Positions 8,484 through 16,893 are shown, numbered from the stretch's first letter. The stretch: 41,677 nt of DNA from Chloroflexota bacterium (GCA_003577005.1 QEUW01000022.1:1-41677), one strand, 5' to 3'. A program made the numbers and translations. The notes: a model not told the origin generated them from the letters alone.

Positions 8484-9470
8484 TTAGCTCAATCGAATGC
8501 GCGGATCGACAATCGCTAGCAAAATATCCGAGATCAACGTGCCGATAACAGTCATCAAGCTCAGCAGCAGGATAAAGCTGCCGGCCAGATACATATCCTG
8601 CGATGTAAGCGCCCGCAGGAGCAGCGGGCCGGTGGTCTGTAGATTCAAGACGAGCGATACCAACGTCACGCCCGAAATCAACGTCGCCAGCGACCAACCA
8701 ACCGTGCTAAAGAAGGGGTTGAGCGCCACCCGCACGGGATATTTCCAGACCAGACGGTTCTCGGGAAGACCTTTGGCGCGCGCCGTCTCGACATAGGGTT
8801 TGTTTAGCTCGTCGAGCAAATTGGCGCGCGTGATGCGGATATTGCCCGCGGTGCTACCGACGGCAACAATAATGAGCGGGATCCACAGCCGTTGGAGCAT
8901 ATCCATAAATTTCGCCCAGCTCCACGGCGCCATAATGTACTGCTCGGAGAAAAGACCGCCAACGCTGATCCCCAACGCAGATTGCGCCCAGAACATTACA
9001 ATCAGCGCCAGCAAAAAGCCCGGTGTCCCCAGGCCGATAAAACTAAAGAGGCTGAGCAGATAGTCGAGCCACGAATATTGGTGGGTTGCCGAATATACCC
9101 CAATGGGGATGGCAATAAACCAACTGACCAAGAGCGCCGCCCCAGAAAGCAGCACTGTCAACCACAGCCGCTCCCAGATCAGTTCCTTGACCGGCTTGCG
9201 CCACTCCATCGACTGACCCCAATCATTGCGCAGCACGATACCGGTGATCCACTTCGTGTACTGGACATAGACCGGTTGGCCCAGGCCATATCGCTCGCGC
9301 AGATTGGCAAGCTCAACTTCGTCGATTGATTCACCCTGTGCCCGCAGTTGTGCTGCATAAGAGGTCAAAAAATCGCCCGGCGGCAACTGTATGATCATAA
9401 ACGAGAGGATCGAAATGGCGACCAATGTGGGGATCATGAACAGGATGCGCCGCACAATGTACAACAGCAT
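8484..9470 (-). CDS. ABC transporter permease, DppB/OppB type (set A)
   Basis: Inner-membrane permease of 328 residues with the DppB pattern: N-terminal TM, LPPGDFLTSYAAQL, and the EAA-type loop ETARAKGLPENRLVWKYPVR. The frame is open to 9515, but that extension reads through the 46-bp palindrome, so I use ATG 9470 (MLLYIVRRIL), which has GGAGAG 4 nt upstream. Corresponding residues around the LPPGD and EAA motifs are nearly identical to set B, supporting tandem duplication. Confidence 0.93.
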   Translation of the reverse strand: MLLYIVRRILFMIPTLVAISILSFMIIQLPPGDFLTSYAAQLRAQGESIDEVELANLRERYGLGQPVYVQYTKWITGIVLRNDWGQSMEWRKPVKELIWERLWLTVLLSGAALLVSWFIAIPIGVYSATHQYSWLDYLLSLFSFIGLGTPGFLLALIVMFWAQSALGISVGGLFSEQYIMAPWSWAKFMDMLQRLWIPLIIVAVGSTAGNIRITRANLLDELNKPYVETARAKGLPENRLVWKYPVRVALNPFFSTVGWSLATLISGVTLVSLVLNLQTTGPLLLRALTSQDMYLAGSFILLLSLMTVIGTLISDILLAIVDPRIRLS

Positions 9471-9492
9471 AGCTCTCTCCAGGTAACAGCAC

Positions 9493-9538
9493 CATTCACA
9501 ACTGTCAATTGACAATTGTCAATTGACAGTTGTGAATG
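9493..9538. repeat. Perfect 46-bp palindrome
   Basis: Positions 9493-9513 are the exact reverse complement of 9518-9538, around a central AATT that is itself palindromic, so all 46 bases are self-complementary. The arm begins CATTCACAACTGTC and contains two TGTCAATTGAC-like units. It sits in the gap between the set A binding protein and its DppB gene. Related units (ATTGACAATTGAC, ATTCACAATTACCG) occur near 31900 and 11630. Confidence 0.9.
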
Positions 9539-9551
9539 TGTTCATCATCAA

Positions 9552-11582
9552 TTACGCGTGCGCCTCTGGGTTCTCCCAGAAATAGGTCTCGGTGTTGGCC
9601 AAGTGTTCATCGCCCGTCGGGTCGTCGATGGGTAGACCCTGTGGGAAGTTGCGGACACCGTTCTTGACGATGATCGGTGCAGGCAACTCGCCGAGATAGG
9701 CGATCATGGGCAACTCCTCGGCCCAGATGTCGAGAATCTGGAAGAAGAGTTCATTGCGCCGGTCCGCATCGGCTTCGGCGGCGCACTGGTCCCAAAGGTC
9801 CCAGATCGTGCGGATCCAGTGGTCGGCGGGCGGTTCCTCGGCCGCGGGATTGGTCGGGTCGGTGCGCCAGTAGCCCCAGGCCACGGCCCACGGGCGGTCA
9901 GGCTGGGTGCCGATCCAGATGATGGGCGCCACCAGCGGCAATACCGTGCGATCACCACCCCACCAGGCCGCCTCGATTTCGTTGGCCCGATAGTGTTCCT
10001 CGTAGAGCGAGCGTTCCACCCCCCGATAGGTAGCTTTGACGCCTACATCGGCAAAATAACGGATTACCTGCTGTACCGCATCCTCGTCTGCCGAGCCAGG
10101 AAGCGCGGTGCCTTCGATGATAAAGCTGAGCGTCTCGCCGCTGCCGTCTTTCCAGAGCCGGAAGCCCTCGGCATCCTTTTCGGTGTAGCCCGCTGCGTCG
10201 AGCGATTCGTTCGCCCTGGCCGGGTCGTATTCGAGATAGGCGTTGCTCAACTTATCGTAATACTGGGGCGAACTGCTGATGGGGCTATACTGGCGCGGGG
10301 TGGCCAGACCATCGAAGACCAGCTCGTTGAGCGCGTTGCGATCCACCGCCAGCGACAGCGCGATGCGTACATCACGGTTCTGGAAGAATTCGCGCAGGCG
10401 CGGGTTCTTAGTTGTGTGGTTGGGCTGGAGCGCCGTATGCCCCGAACTGACGCCGAGGTAGACGCTGTAATCGCCGTTCGCTTCACTCTCTTTGAAGAGC
10501 GTGAAGTTGGCAATGCTTACATGGCGCGCCTGGAAGTCGATCTCGCCGTTGGTGATCCACAGATTGAAGACTTCATCAGAATCGAACAGGCGGTGCACGA
10601 TCCGGTCCACGTACGGCAACTGATTGCCGTCGGCGTCGACCGCAAAGAAGTAGGGATTGCGCTCCATTTCGAACACTTCGTCCGAAAGCTCATTCTTGGC
10701 GAGCCAGGGGCTAAGGCTGGGGCGCTCTGGGTTGAAGAACCAGAGGCGCCGGTTGTCGAAGTAATAGCTCGACCACGAGTCAAACCCGGCCTCCCTGACC
10801 TTTGCCTCCAGCCCCTCCTTATCCGCCGTGAGTTCCATGTGCCACTGTTCCATATAATGGCCAGGCGTATAGGGGGGAGGAGTGGGACGGGCCAGTCGAT
10901 ACCCGAACAGTGGGTTGGAGTCGGCAAAGGTGAGTTTGAAGGTATAGTCGTCGACCACATCCAGTTCCATTAGAGTGCGTTCGGTGCCGGTCACCCAATC
11001 CGAAGGCGGCGATGGGAAGAGATCGGTGTTCTTCAACTCGTTCTCATACCACCACTCTACATTGGCGCTGGTAAAGGGCGTGCCGTCGGACCATTTCATC
11101 CCTTCGCGCAGGTGGAAGGTCCACTCCGTGGCGTCGTCGTTGATCTCCCAAGATTCAGCCATGTGGGCGCGCAAGTTCAAGTCCTCGTCGTACCAGACCA
11201 GGCCGTGATCCTGGCACTTGGTTGGCCCCCAGCGGTCAGAGACGCCCCGGAAGGCGCGGCGGAAGGTGCCGCCGTAGTTGCCCGTCTGCTCGACCACCGG
11301 CAACACGCCAGGGTTGGTGGGCAAACGTTCGTCCACGGGTGGCAAAGAGCCGGCCTGCACCAATTCGGCTAACATGGGCGCTTCATTATATTGACCCGGC
11401 GGCCCAGCCGCCGGCGCTGCGGCTGCGGGAGCTTCTGCTGCCGGTGCTTCTGCTGCCGGCGCCTCAGCCGCCGGAGCGGCGCCACCACCGCCACAGGCAG
11501 CCAGCGCAACCCCCGCCGCTGAAAACGCCGTCAGCCGCATAAACTGGCGGCGGGAGACCGCTCGTTTCTTGATGGGTTCCAT
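9552..11582 (-). CDS. Family 5 extracellular solute-binding lipoprotein (set A)
   Basis: Binding protein of 676 residues for the set A permeases. It has a twin-arginine motif (SRRQFMR, residues 10-16), a hydrophobic segment and a lipobox with Cys30 (GVALAAC), followed by a repetitive Ala/Pro/Glu tether and a family 5 body (WTFHLREGMKWSDGTPFTSAN). It shares the QYNEAPMLAELVQ start of the mature domain with set B but differs clearly further on, so the two may have different substrates. The frame opens at 11624; ATG 11582 (MEPIKKRAVS) is preferred because AAAGGAGG lies 5 nt before it. Confidence 0.93.
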   Translation of the reverse strand: MEPIKKRAVSRRQFMRLTAFSAAGVALAACGGGGAAPAAEAPAAEAPAAEAPAAAAPAAGPPGQYNEAPMLAELVQAGSLPPVDERLPTNPGVLPVVEQTGNYGGTFRRAFRGVSDRWGPTKCQDHGLVWYDEDLNLRAHMAESWEINDDATEWTFHLREGMKWSDGTPFTSANVEWWYENELKNTDLFPSPPSDWVTGTERTLMELDVVDDYTFKLTFADSNPLFGYRLARPTPPPYTPGHYMEQWHMELTADKEGLEAKVREAGFDSWSSYYFDNRRLWFFNPERPSLSPWLAKNELSDEVFEMERNPYFFAVDADGNQLPYVDRIVHRLFDSDEVFNLWITNGEIDFQARHVSIANFTLFKESEANGDYSVYLGVSSGHTALQPNHTTKNPRLREFFQNRDVRIALSLAVDRNALNELVFDGLATPRQYSPISSSPQYYDKLSNAYLEYDPARANESLDAAGYTEKDAEGFRLWKDGSGETLSFIIEGTALPGSADEDAVQQVIRYFADVGVKATYRGVERSLYEEHYRANEIEAAWWGGDRTVLPLVAPIIWIGTQPDRPWAVAWGYWRTDPTNPAAEEPPADHWIRTIWDLWDQCAAEADADRRNELFFQILDIWAEELPMIAYLGELPAPIIVKNGVRNFPQGLPIDDPTGDEHLANTETYFWENPEAHA
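11408..11492. repeat. Coding tandem repeat for the Ala/Pro/Glu tether
   Basis: Inside the set A binding-protein gene, imperfect 15-bp units (GCTTCTGCTGCCGGT and variants on the plus strand) encode a repeating E-A-P-A-A linker between the lipid-anchored Cys and the folded domain. The set B gene has a shorter version. Such units easily gain or lose copies by slippage. Confidence 0.7.
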
Positions 11583-11626
11583 CCAGTCCTCCTTTGTTGA
11601 AACAATCGGAACACCTACGACCAACC

Positions 11627-11719
11627 ATTCACAATTACCGATTACGAATTACGAATTCCCATTTCCCGTTTCTGCAGCTTGAAGTAGTAATCGGCAACAA
11701 GTAATCGGTAATTGTGAAT
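11627..11719. repeat. 19-bp inverted repeat, ATTCACAATTACCGATTAC
   Basis: ATTCACAATTACCGATTAC (11627-11645) is exactly complementary to 11701-11719. The 55-nt interior holds additional copies of GTAATCGG and of ATTACGAATT. It fills the gap between the radical SAM gene and the set A binding protein. The half-unit AAGTAATCGGTAA recurs at 40466-40478. Confidence 0.8.
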
Positions 11720-11722
11720 TTA

Positions 11723-13495
11723 TCACGCCATCGCCGCCTCCTGGGCCAACCAGGGCGGGCGCGCCAGCCCACGCTCGCTCAGGTAGCTGGCGTAGAGAAA
11801 GCGATAGACGTCGCTCACATAAAACTGCGGATAAGATTTGGTCGGGAGCGTGTTCAAAAAATGCTCCTCGACTAGGCTTGCCATCCGGTCATCCATCCCA
11901 CGATCTACTTCGTAGTCGAAGTAGATCGCCAGATCTTTATCCGGATCTTCTACGATTAGCTTGACATTGAACGATTGCGGAGAGAGGTGCGCCGGGGAAT
12001 AGCGCTCCATCAGAAAAGTGCCCAACGCCGCCGAATGGATGTAAGGTTTGTGTTCGTAGAGGAAATTGACCGTCTGCTGCGCATCCTCTAGCGTCTCGCC
12101 AGGGAAGCCAAAGAAGAAGAAGGTGTGGTTCCAGATGCCCGCCTCGGCGCTCTCGCGTAAGATGCGGCTCATGTGCGGCAACTCGGTTCCCTTGACCATC
12201 GCCCGCATGATGGCCTCGGAAGCGCTCTCCAACCCAAAGAGGATCATGCGGCAGCCGCCATCGTACATGCTCTGTAGTAGCTCTTTGCCGATCACCTTCT
12301 CGAAACGGGCGCAACCTCCCCAGTGAATCGGCGTCCCGCGCTCGGCCAGCAACGGCGACAGCGCGCGCAAATTGCGCGGCGTAACGGCTTCATCTGCAAA
12401 AAAGATGTGGCGGACACCATACCGCTCGTGGAGCGTCAACATCTGGTTGGTTAACTGCTCGGCTCGCAACTGGCTAAAGCTCTCTGGCTCGCCATAGCCC
12501 ACGTTGCAGAAGGCGCACTTGCCAAAATAGCAGCCGCGCGCCGTGAGCAGCGGCAACACCGGCTTTGGCGCAAGATAACGGTCAAGCGGTAGCCCATCAA
12601 AATCGGGCAGCGGCAGGTCGGCGATCTTCTCTGGCTCTTTGCGGGCATTGACGCGGATGCGCCCGCCTTCTTTATAGACCAGGTTGGGTACGTGGCTGAG
12701 GTCGCCATTGCCATCGAGTGCCTCGGCCAGCCGCAACAACGCTACCTCGCCGTCAAAGACCACGGCGCTGTCAAAGAGACTGAAGATGGCCGGGACTTTG
12801 GGCAACTGTTCGCGCAACATACTGATGTGTGGCCCGCCCACCGTCACATGACACGGCAATCCAGCCGTCTTGACCAGATAGCCCAAGGTCATCCCCGCTA
12901 ACATCTGCGGCATCGAGGGGATGGAGATGCCGACAATATCCGGCTCTTCGCGCACAATGTCGGCCAGAATGCCACGGCGATAGATGTCGAGAAAAATGTT
13001 ATGGCGCGGGTCGCGCACGGCGTGCAAGAGCGCCCGGCTGCTATCGACCGGTTCGGCGGCATCGTATGTTTGTAGCTGAAGGGCGGCTGGGAAAAAAGGG
13101 AGGGAGGCGAGTTCGAGCGAGTCGGCAATGACTTGAAAGGCGCGTAGACCAATGGGGCCGTCAAAAAAAGCGTCGCTACGCACAACCCCTTTGGCCTGTT
13201 CGACCTGCGTGGCAAGCTGAGGTCCGTTGCGCAGCGCCCACTGGATCGTCTCGGGCGCAGGTGTGCGCGGGCGCAGCGGGCGACGTGTCCCGTAGGGGCC
13301 GTAATCGGCGCGCAGCCGTTCGACCACCCCGCGCAGATGCTCACGCGTCAAGATCTCGTCAAAGACCTCGACGTTCAAGTCGCGCTGGATCACCTGGACG
13401 CCGTGGCCGCGCAGATAGGCGGTCAAGGTCGGCAACGCCAGATGGGGCATTGTCGGTGTCCAGTTGGGGGGGAACAGCAGCATCACCTTCATCAT
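11723..13495 (-). CDS. B12-binding-domain radical SAM protein
   Basis: A 590-residue protein of the cobalamin-binding radical SAM class. The N-terminal half begins VMLLFPPNWTPTMPHLALPTLTAYLR, the usual start of such Rossmann-type domains, with VTVGGPHIS near residue 220. The radical SAM centre is RGCYFGKCAFCN (Cys322, Cys327, Cys330), the Cx4Cx2C spacing seen in the GCYWGKC-type branch. FFFFGFPGETLEDA follows in the SAM fold. I see no DxHxxG cobalamin-ligand motif. These enzymes often methylate or rearrange unactivated carbons; the substrate here is unknown. It lies within the transporter operon between OppF and the first binding protein, so it may act on an imported or exported compound. The ORF has tandem ATGs at its start. 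Confidence 0.88.
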   Translation of the reverse strand: MMKVMLLFPPNWTPTMPHLALPTLTAYLRGHGVQVIQRDLNVEVFDEILTREHLRGVVERLRADYGPYGTRRPLRPRTPAPETIQWALRNGPQLATQVEQAKGVVRSDAFFDGPIGLRAFQVIADSLELASLPFFPAALQLQTYDAAEPVDSSRALLHAVRDPRHNIFLDIYRRGILADIVREEPDIVGISIPSMPQMLAGMTLGYLVKTAGLPCHVTVGGPHISMLREQLPKVPAIFSLFDSAVVFDGEVALLRLAEALDGNGDLSHVPNLVYKEGGRIRVNARKEPEKIADLPLPDFDGLPLDRYLAPKPVLPLLTARGCYFGKCAFCNVGYGEPESFSQLRAEQLTNQMLTLHERYGVRHIFFADEAVTPRNLRALSPLLAERGTPIHWGGCARFEKVIGKELLQSMYDGGCRMILFGLESASEAIMRAMVKGTELPHMSRILRESAEAGIWNHTFFFFGFPGETLEDAQQTVNFLYEHKPYIHSAALGTFLMERYSPAHLSPQSFNVKLIVEDPDKDLAIYFDYEVDRGMDDRMASLVEEHFLNTLPTKSYPQFYVSDVYRFLYASYLSERGLARPPWLAQEAAMA

Positions 13496-13584
13496 CGACT
13501 CACATGTTGCGCCGTGCCAGGCGATTTACTTATCACTTGTCGTGTTGTCCAATGGGCCAAGAAGTAATCCCAACCGCGCCAGGT

Positions 13585-14598
13585 TTACTGTACCAGCCTA
13601 TCGACCCCAACCAAATTGAGCGTCTCTGCATAGTGACAGCGCACCACATGGCCCGGCTGCACCTCGCGCAGTTCTGGCGTCTCGCTGGCGCACCGTTTGC
13701 CATCGCTGTAACGGCAACGAGGGTGGAAGTAACAGCCGCTAGGCGGGTTGGCCGGATCAGCCACGTCACCCTGTAGGACAATTGGTTCGCGGCGGGCGCG
13801 CGGGTCTGGCTGCGGGACGGCGGAGAGCAGCGCCTCGGTGTACGGGTGCAGGGGGTTGGTGAAGATCTCTTGCGTAGTGGCGCTCTCCACCAGTTGGCCC
13901 ACATACATCACCGCCACCCGGTCGCTGATATGCTCGACCACGCTCAGATCATGGGCAATAAAGAGATAGGTGAGGCCAAACTGCTGTTGCAAATCCTGCA
14001 AAAGATTCAAGATTTGCGCCTGCACCGACACATCGAGCGCCGAAACCGGCTCATCGAGCACCACCAGTTTGGGGTTGAGCGCCAGCGCCCGCGCAATGCC
14101 GATACGCTGGCGTTGGCCGCCGCTAAAGGCGTGCGGATAGCGATTCATATATTCCGGTCGCAAACCGACGACCCGCAGCAGATAGGCGACCCGATCCTCC
14201 AACTCTTTGCCCTTGCTCACGTTGTTGACGATGAGTGGCTCGCCCACATTCTGCAAGAGCGTCATGCGCGGGTTGAGCGAGGAGTAGGGGTCTTGGAAGA
14301 CCATCTGCATGTTGCGCCGCAGCCGCTTCAGGTTAGCGGCGTCCACGGTGGCGATGTTGACGCGGCCCAGATCGGGGTCGTCAAACCAGATCTCGCCGTC
14401 AGATGGGTCCAGCGCGCGCAGCACTACACGGCCGGTTGTCGTCTTGCCACAGCCGCTTTCGCCAACCAGTCCCAGCGTCTCACCTGGCTGAACGTGGAAA
14501 TTAACGCCATCCACAGCCTTGACATGGCCGACGGTGCGTGAAAAAAAGCCACGCTTGATTGGGAAGTACTTCTTCAGGTTTTTGACTTCGAGCAGCAA
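13585..14598 (-). CDS. ABC transporter ATPase, OppF/DppF type
   Basis: Cytoplasmic ATPase of 337 residues, first gene of the transporter operon. It has Walker [10 protein letters not shown], signature [15 protein letters not shown], Walker [14 protein letters not shown]-loop FIAHDLSV, and the C-terminal oligopeptide extension with FHPRCRYS. The conserved start [20 protein letters not shown] is typical of OppF. The start codon appears to be TTG at 14598, with GCAGGAG upstream; no ATG fits the conserved N-terminus. It forms the heterodimer partner of the DppD-type ATPase eight genes downstream, an unusual separation. Confidence 0.92.
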   Translation of the reverse strand: MLLEVKNLKKYFPIKRGFFSRTVGHVKAVDGVNFHVQPGETLGLVGESGCGKTTTGRVVLRALDPSDGEIWFDDPDLGRVNIATVDAANLKRLRRNMQMVFQDPYSSLNPRMTLLQNVGEPLIVNNVSKGKELEDRVAYLLRVVGLRPEYMNRYPHAFSGGQRQRIGIARALALNPKLVVLDEPVSALDVSVQAQILNLLQDLQQQFGLTYLFIAHDLSVVEHISDRVAVMYVGQLVESATTQEIFTNPLHPYTEALLSAVPQPDPRARREPIVLQGDVADPANPPSGCYFHPRCRYSDGKRCASETPELREVQPGHVVRCHYAETLNLVGVDRLVQ

Positions 14599-14742
14599 TG
14601 CGTTCGTTCTCCTGCTGGTGAGATAGATAGAGGGTAACGTGAACTACACAGGCCCGTCTGGGGCCTAGTACGCACAGATGAGACCTGTCGACGAGGCTTC
14701 ACCCTATACGCGTACCAACCAATTGGGACGAAAACAACGTAG

Positions 14743-14760
14743 CGTTCTTGTTAGAGAACG
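14743..14760. promoter_or_regulatory. CGTTCT-N6-AGAACG inverted repeat
   Basis: An 18-bp hyphenated palindrome between the small membrane protein gene and the transporter operon. On the minus strand it is followed by a T-rich GTTGTTTTCG stretch, so it could be a weak terminator for the membrane protein gene, or an operator for the operon. Confidence 0.4.
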
Positions 14761-14801
14761 ATACGACGGCAGTGGGTGGATTGTAAATAAAAAGGAATCG
14801 C

Positions 14802-15170
14802 CTAAAGCGTTGCAACAAGCTGCAAGCCGTATGAGATAGCACAAGCGAGACCTAGCGCCAGGGCAACACGAACAGTGCGGCTCAAGAGCCTGCCGTTGCC
14901 GGCCCCAACGCGTAGGAAATTTTCCAATATCAGGATGCCCACGAACCACGCCATCCCCAAGCCGAAGATGGCAAAGCGGTCAACTGTGCGCACTTGCCAG
15001 GGGTTCAAGTGCAGCAAAATAGCAGCATCTATCAGGTTGGCGCGCAACGAGAGCAGCAGCCAGAAACCAACTATCGTGAAGGCCAGCCACGCGATATAAC
15101 AGGCAGCGTAGTTTAGCACCCTACGGGCCATATCGGTTTGTTCTGCTTCTTGAGATAAATCGATGCGCAT
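14802..15170 (-). CDS. Small membrane protein of unknown function
   Basis: A 122-residue protein with about three hydrophobic segments: ACYIAWLAFTIVGFWLLLSL, FAIFGLGMAWFVGILIL and VALALGLACAISYGLQLV. A short charged N-terminus (MRIDLSQEAEQTD) lies before the first. I recognise no family. The open frame extends to 15221, but ATG 15170 is the most sensible start given the promoter found upstream (15285-15313), which leaves a leader of about 108 nt; the Shine-Dalgarno is weak and ATG 15131 (MARRV) is an alternative. It is a single gene between ruvB and the transporter operon. Confidence 0.65.
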   Translation of the reverse strand: MRIDLSQEAEQTDMARRVLNYAACYIAWLAFTIVGFWLLLSLRANLIDAAILLHLNPWQVRTVDRFAIFGLGMAWFVGILILENFLRVGAGNGRLLSRTVRVALALGLACAISYGLQLVATL

Positions 15171-15284
15171 AATAAAAACAGCGCCGGTACAGATTACGGG
15201 ATAAACAGGGAAGCACCGCAAAGGTCAGGCTACGAACCAACTGTTGATAGGGAGATCTTGGTCTGGCGCAGCGCTCTTTTTCCC

Positions 15285-15313
15285 ATCATAGCTGATGATT
15301 GCTAAAGTGTCAA
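15285..15313 (-). promoter_or_regulatory. Sigma-70-type promoter of the membrane protein gene
   Basis: Minus strand TTGACA (15308-15313), a 17-nt spacer, TATGAT (15285-15290). The -35 is perfect and the -10 differs from consensus by one base. It points towards the gene at 14802-15170. Confidence 0.75.
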
Positions 15314-15344
15314 ACGAGAAGGATAAAAAAAGCAGGACTCTACA

Positions 15345-15360
15345 AACGTATAGATACGTT
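15345..15360. promoter_or_regulatory. Palindrome AACGTAT-AG-ATACGTT upstream of a promoter
   Basis: A hyphenated 7-bp inverted repeat 31 bp upstream of the -35 box at 15308-15313. Position and symmetry suit a binding site for a dimeric activator or repressor; none is identified here. Confidence 0.4.
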
Positions 15361-15445
15361 CTTGTGAGACCTACCCCTCAACTATTCGTACCCGGATGAA
15401 CAGAGATATCAGCCAGCGCTCTCTGTGTTCATCTGAGTACTGCCT

Positions 15446-15574
15446 TAGTACTACAACCGCATGTGGCAAAGACCTCCGCGCCCAGTGGGCCCCCGTGGCC
15501 GCAGAAGCCCCGAATAACCAAAATCTCGCCGGCCACCTCCCGGAGGTCTTTATGGAAGTGCGGTTGTAGTACTA
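15446..15574. mobile_element. 129-bp MITE-like element with ~34-bp imperfect terminal inverted repeats
   Basis: The ends match in inverted orientation: the outer 16 bases (TAGTACTACAACCGCA) are exact, 6-7 bases differ, and AAAGACCTCCG is exact again. Inside, GTGGCCG (15495-15501) and CGGCCAC (15530-15536) form a nested stem. The element encodes no transposase. I could not find a clear target-site duplication, so it could equally be a stable structured RNA or extragenic palindrome. Confidence 0.6.
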
Positions 15575-15600
15575 GATTTGGTGTTGTCGGGTGGCCGGAA

Positions 15601-16692
15601 TCACTGCCCGGAGAGAGCGAACAGGCCGGCTTGCTCTGGTCGCTCGGGGTAAGGAATGCCCAGGTGGTTGTAGGCGGCCCGCATTGCGATCCGCCCGCGT
15701 GGCGTACGGTCCAAAAAGCCCAACTGGAGCAGATAAGGCTCCACGACATCCATGATCGTATCAGCCTCCTCGCTGATGCTGGCCGCCAACGTCTCTAGCC
15801 CCACAGGGCCGCCGCCAAACTTGGCGATAAGGGCCTCGAGCACGCGGCGGTCAAGCTCGTCCAGCCCGAGCCAGTCGATCTGGAGCATAGTCGCCAGGGC
15901 CTCTTCGGCCACCGCCAGGTCGATGTATCCATTGGCGCGCACGAGGGCGTAATCGCGCACGCGGCGCAGCAATCGCAGCCCCACGCGTGGCGTGCCGCGC
16001 GCCCGCCGAGCGATCTCGGCGGCGGCATCCGCCTCAATTTCTACTTCGAGCAGCCCGCCCGCCCGCGTGATGATCTGCTGGATAGCAGCCGGCTCGTAAA
16101 AGTCGAACCGCTCCACCACGCCAAAGCGGGCGCGCAAGGGGGCGGTAATGAGCGCCAGCCGTGTTGTGGCGCCCACAACTGTAAACTTGGGCAGGCTCAG
16201 GCGGATGTTGCGGGCGCCCGGCCCGCTGCCCACGACAATATCGAGGGCAAAATCCTCCATCGCCGGGTAAAGGATCTCTTCAACGGCGCGGCCCAGCCGG
16301 TGAATTTCATCGATAAAGAGGATATCACCCTTGCGCATATTCGTGAGGATAGCGGCCAGATCCCCCGCCTTTTCAATGGCCGGGCCGGCTGTGACTTTGA
16401 GATTGCCGCCCATTTCGTGGGCCAGGATATGGCTGAGCGTTGTTTTCCCAAGGCCGGGCGGGCCATAGAGCAGCACATGGTCCAGCGTTTCTGCGCGCTT
16501 GCGTGCGGCCTCGACCAGGATCTGCATCTTGTCGCGCAATTGATCCTGGCCGATCATCTCGGCGAGCGAGCGAGGGCGGAGGGCGTGGTCCACCTTTTGG
16601 TCGCCCGGTTGTTCTTCGCCGGAAATTGGACGTTGGGGTGGAGGGGTGCGGTTGTCAGGCGTGCGGGCGGTGATACTGCGTTCATCGGCCAT
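15601..16692 (-). CDS. ruvB: Holliday junction branch migration helicase RuvB
   Basis: The hexameric AAA+ motor that, with RuvA, drives branch migration of Holliday junctions during recombinational repair. Walker A GPPGLGKT (residues 77-84), Walker B DEIH (128-131), sensor 1 region VGATTR, the arginine-finger region ([14 protein letters not shown]) and the C-terminal winged-helix domain ending in the [16 protein letters not shown] block are all present. Total 363 residues, normal for RuvB plus a ~30-residue Pro-rich N-terminal extension. An in-frame TTG at 16698 is possible but ATG 16692 is preferred. It has its own promoter with an SOS box. ruvA and ruvC are not next to it. Confidence 0.97.
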   Translation of the reverse strand: MADERSITARTPDNRTPPPQRPISGEEQPGDQKVDHALRPRSLAEMIGQDQLRDKMQILVEAARKRAETLDHVLLYGPPGLGKTTLSHILAHEMGGNLKVTAGPAIEKAGDLAAILTNMRKGDILFIDEIHRLGRAVEEILYPAMEDFALDIVVGSGPGARNIRLSLPKFTVVGATTRLALITAPLRARFGVVERFDFYEPAAIQQIITRAGGLLEVEIEADAAAEIARRARGTPRVGLRLLRRVRDYALVRANGYIDLAVAEEALATMLQIDWLGLDELDRRVLEALIAKFGGGPVGLETLAASISEEADTIMDVVEPYLLQLGFLDRTPRGRIAMRAAYNHLGIPYPERPEQAGLFALSGQ

Positions 16693-16769
16693 GGGCAACT
16701 CGAGTCAGAACTCTCTATTTATCCGATGCGCCCAGTCGCACGGCTTTGTCAACGTATGGTTGAGCGCAT

Positions 16770-16783
16770 TGCACGTTTGTTCT
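16770..16783 (-). promoter_or_regulatory. SOS box (LexA operator) of ruvB
   Basis: Minus strand AGAACAAACGTGCA fits the Gram-positive LexA consensus CGAACRNRYGTTYC at most positions. It lies just downstream of the ruvB -10 box, where a bound repressor would block initiation. The identical 14-mer occurs upstream of lexA at 28429-28442. Confidence 0.8.
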
Positions 16784-16793
16784 AATTGTCCTT

Positions 16794-16822
16794 ATTATAG
16801 CAGAGCTTTTGCTGGATCACAA
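16794..16822 (-). promoter_or_regulatory. ruvB promoter
   Basis: Minus strand TTGTGA (16817-16822), a 17-nt spacer, and a perfect TATAAT (16794-16799). The predicted start leaves a leader of ~95 nt to ATG 16692, with the SOS box at its beginning. Confidence 0.7.
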
Positions 16823-16864
16823 GAAGCAGGGCTTGTGCCAAAAGTCTCGCTTCCTGAACAGAGT

Positions 16865-16893
16865 TTGACCTTTTTTCTAAAAACTGATATAAG
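16865..16893 (+). promoter_or_regulatory. Promoter of the DksA-type gene/upp group
   Basis: TTGACC (16865-16870), a 17-nt T/A-rich spacer, TATAAG (16888-16893). It points at the gene starting at 17091 and leaves a leader of about 190 nt. Confidence 0.65.

Larger units (their letters stand above)
15171..15600. other. Gene-free stretch between ruvB and the membrane protein gene
   Basis: No convincing gene. It holds the membrane protein promoter, a 16-bp palindrome, an imperfect inverted repeat around 15393-15432 (GATGAACAGAGA against TCTCTGTGTTCATC) and the 129-bp MITE-like element adjoining the 3' end of ruvB. Confidence 0.6.

Noticed and set aside
7551..8519. Plus-strand open frame of 322 codons
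   Set aside because: Antisense shadow of the set A DppC gene; highly biased composition (His, Gln, Arg) and no family.
9819..10973. Plus-strand open frame of 384 codons
   Set aside because: It lies opposite the set A binding-protein gene, has no ribosome site and no recognisable domain; it is a shadow caused by the codon bias of the real gene.
14743..14760. CGTTCT-N6-AGAACG as another SOS box
   Set aside because: The half-sites are in the opposite orientation (GTTC...GAAC instead of GAAC...GTTC) and the spacing differs, so it does not fit the LexA consensus.
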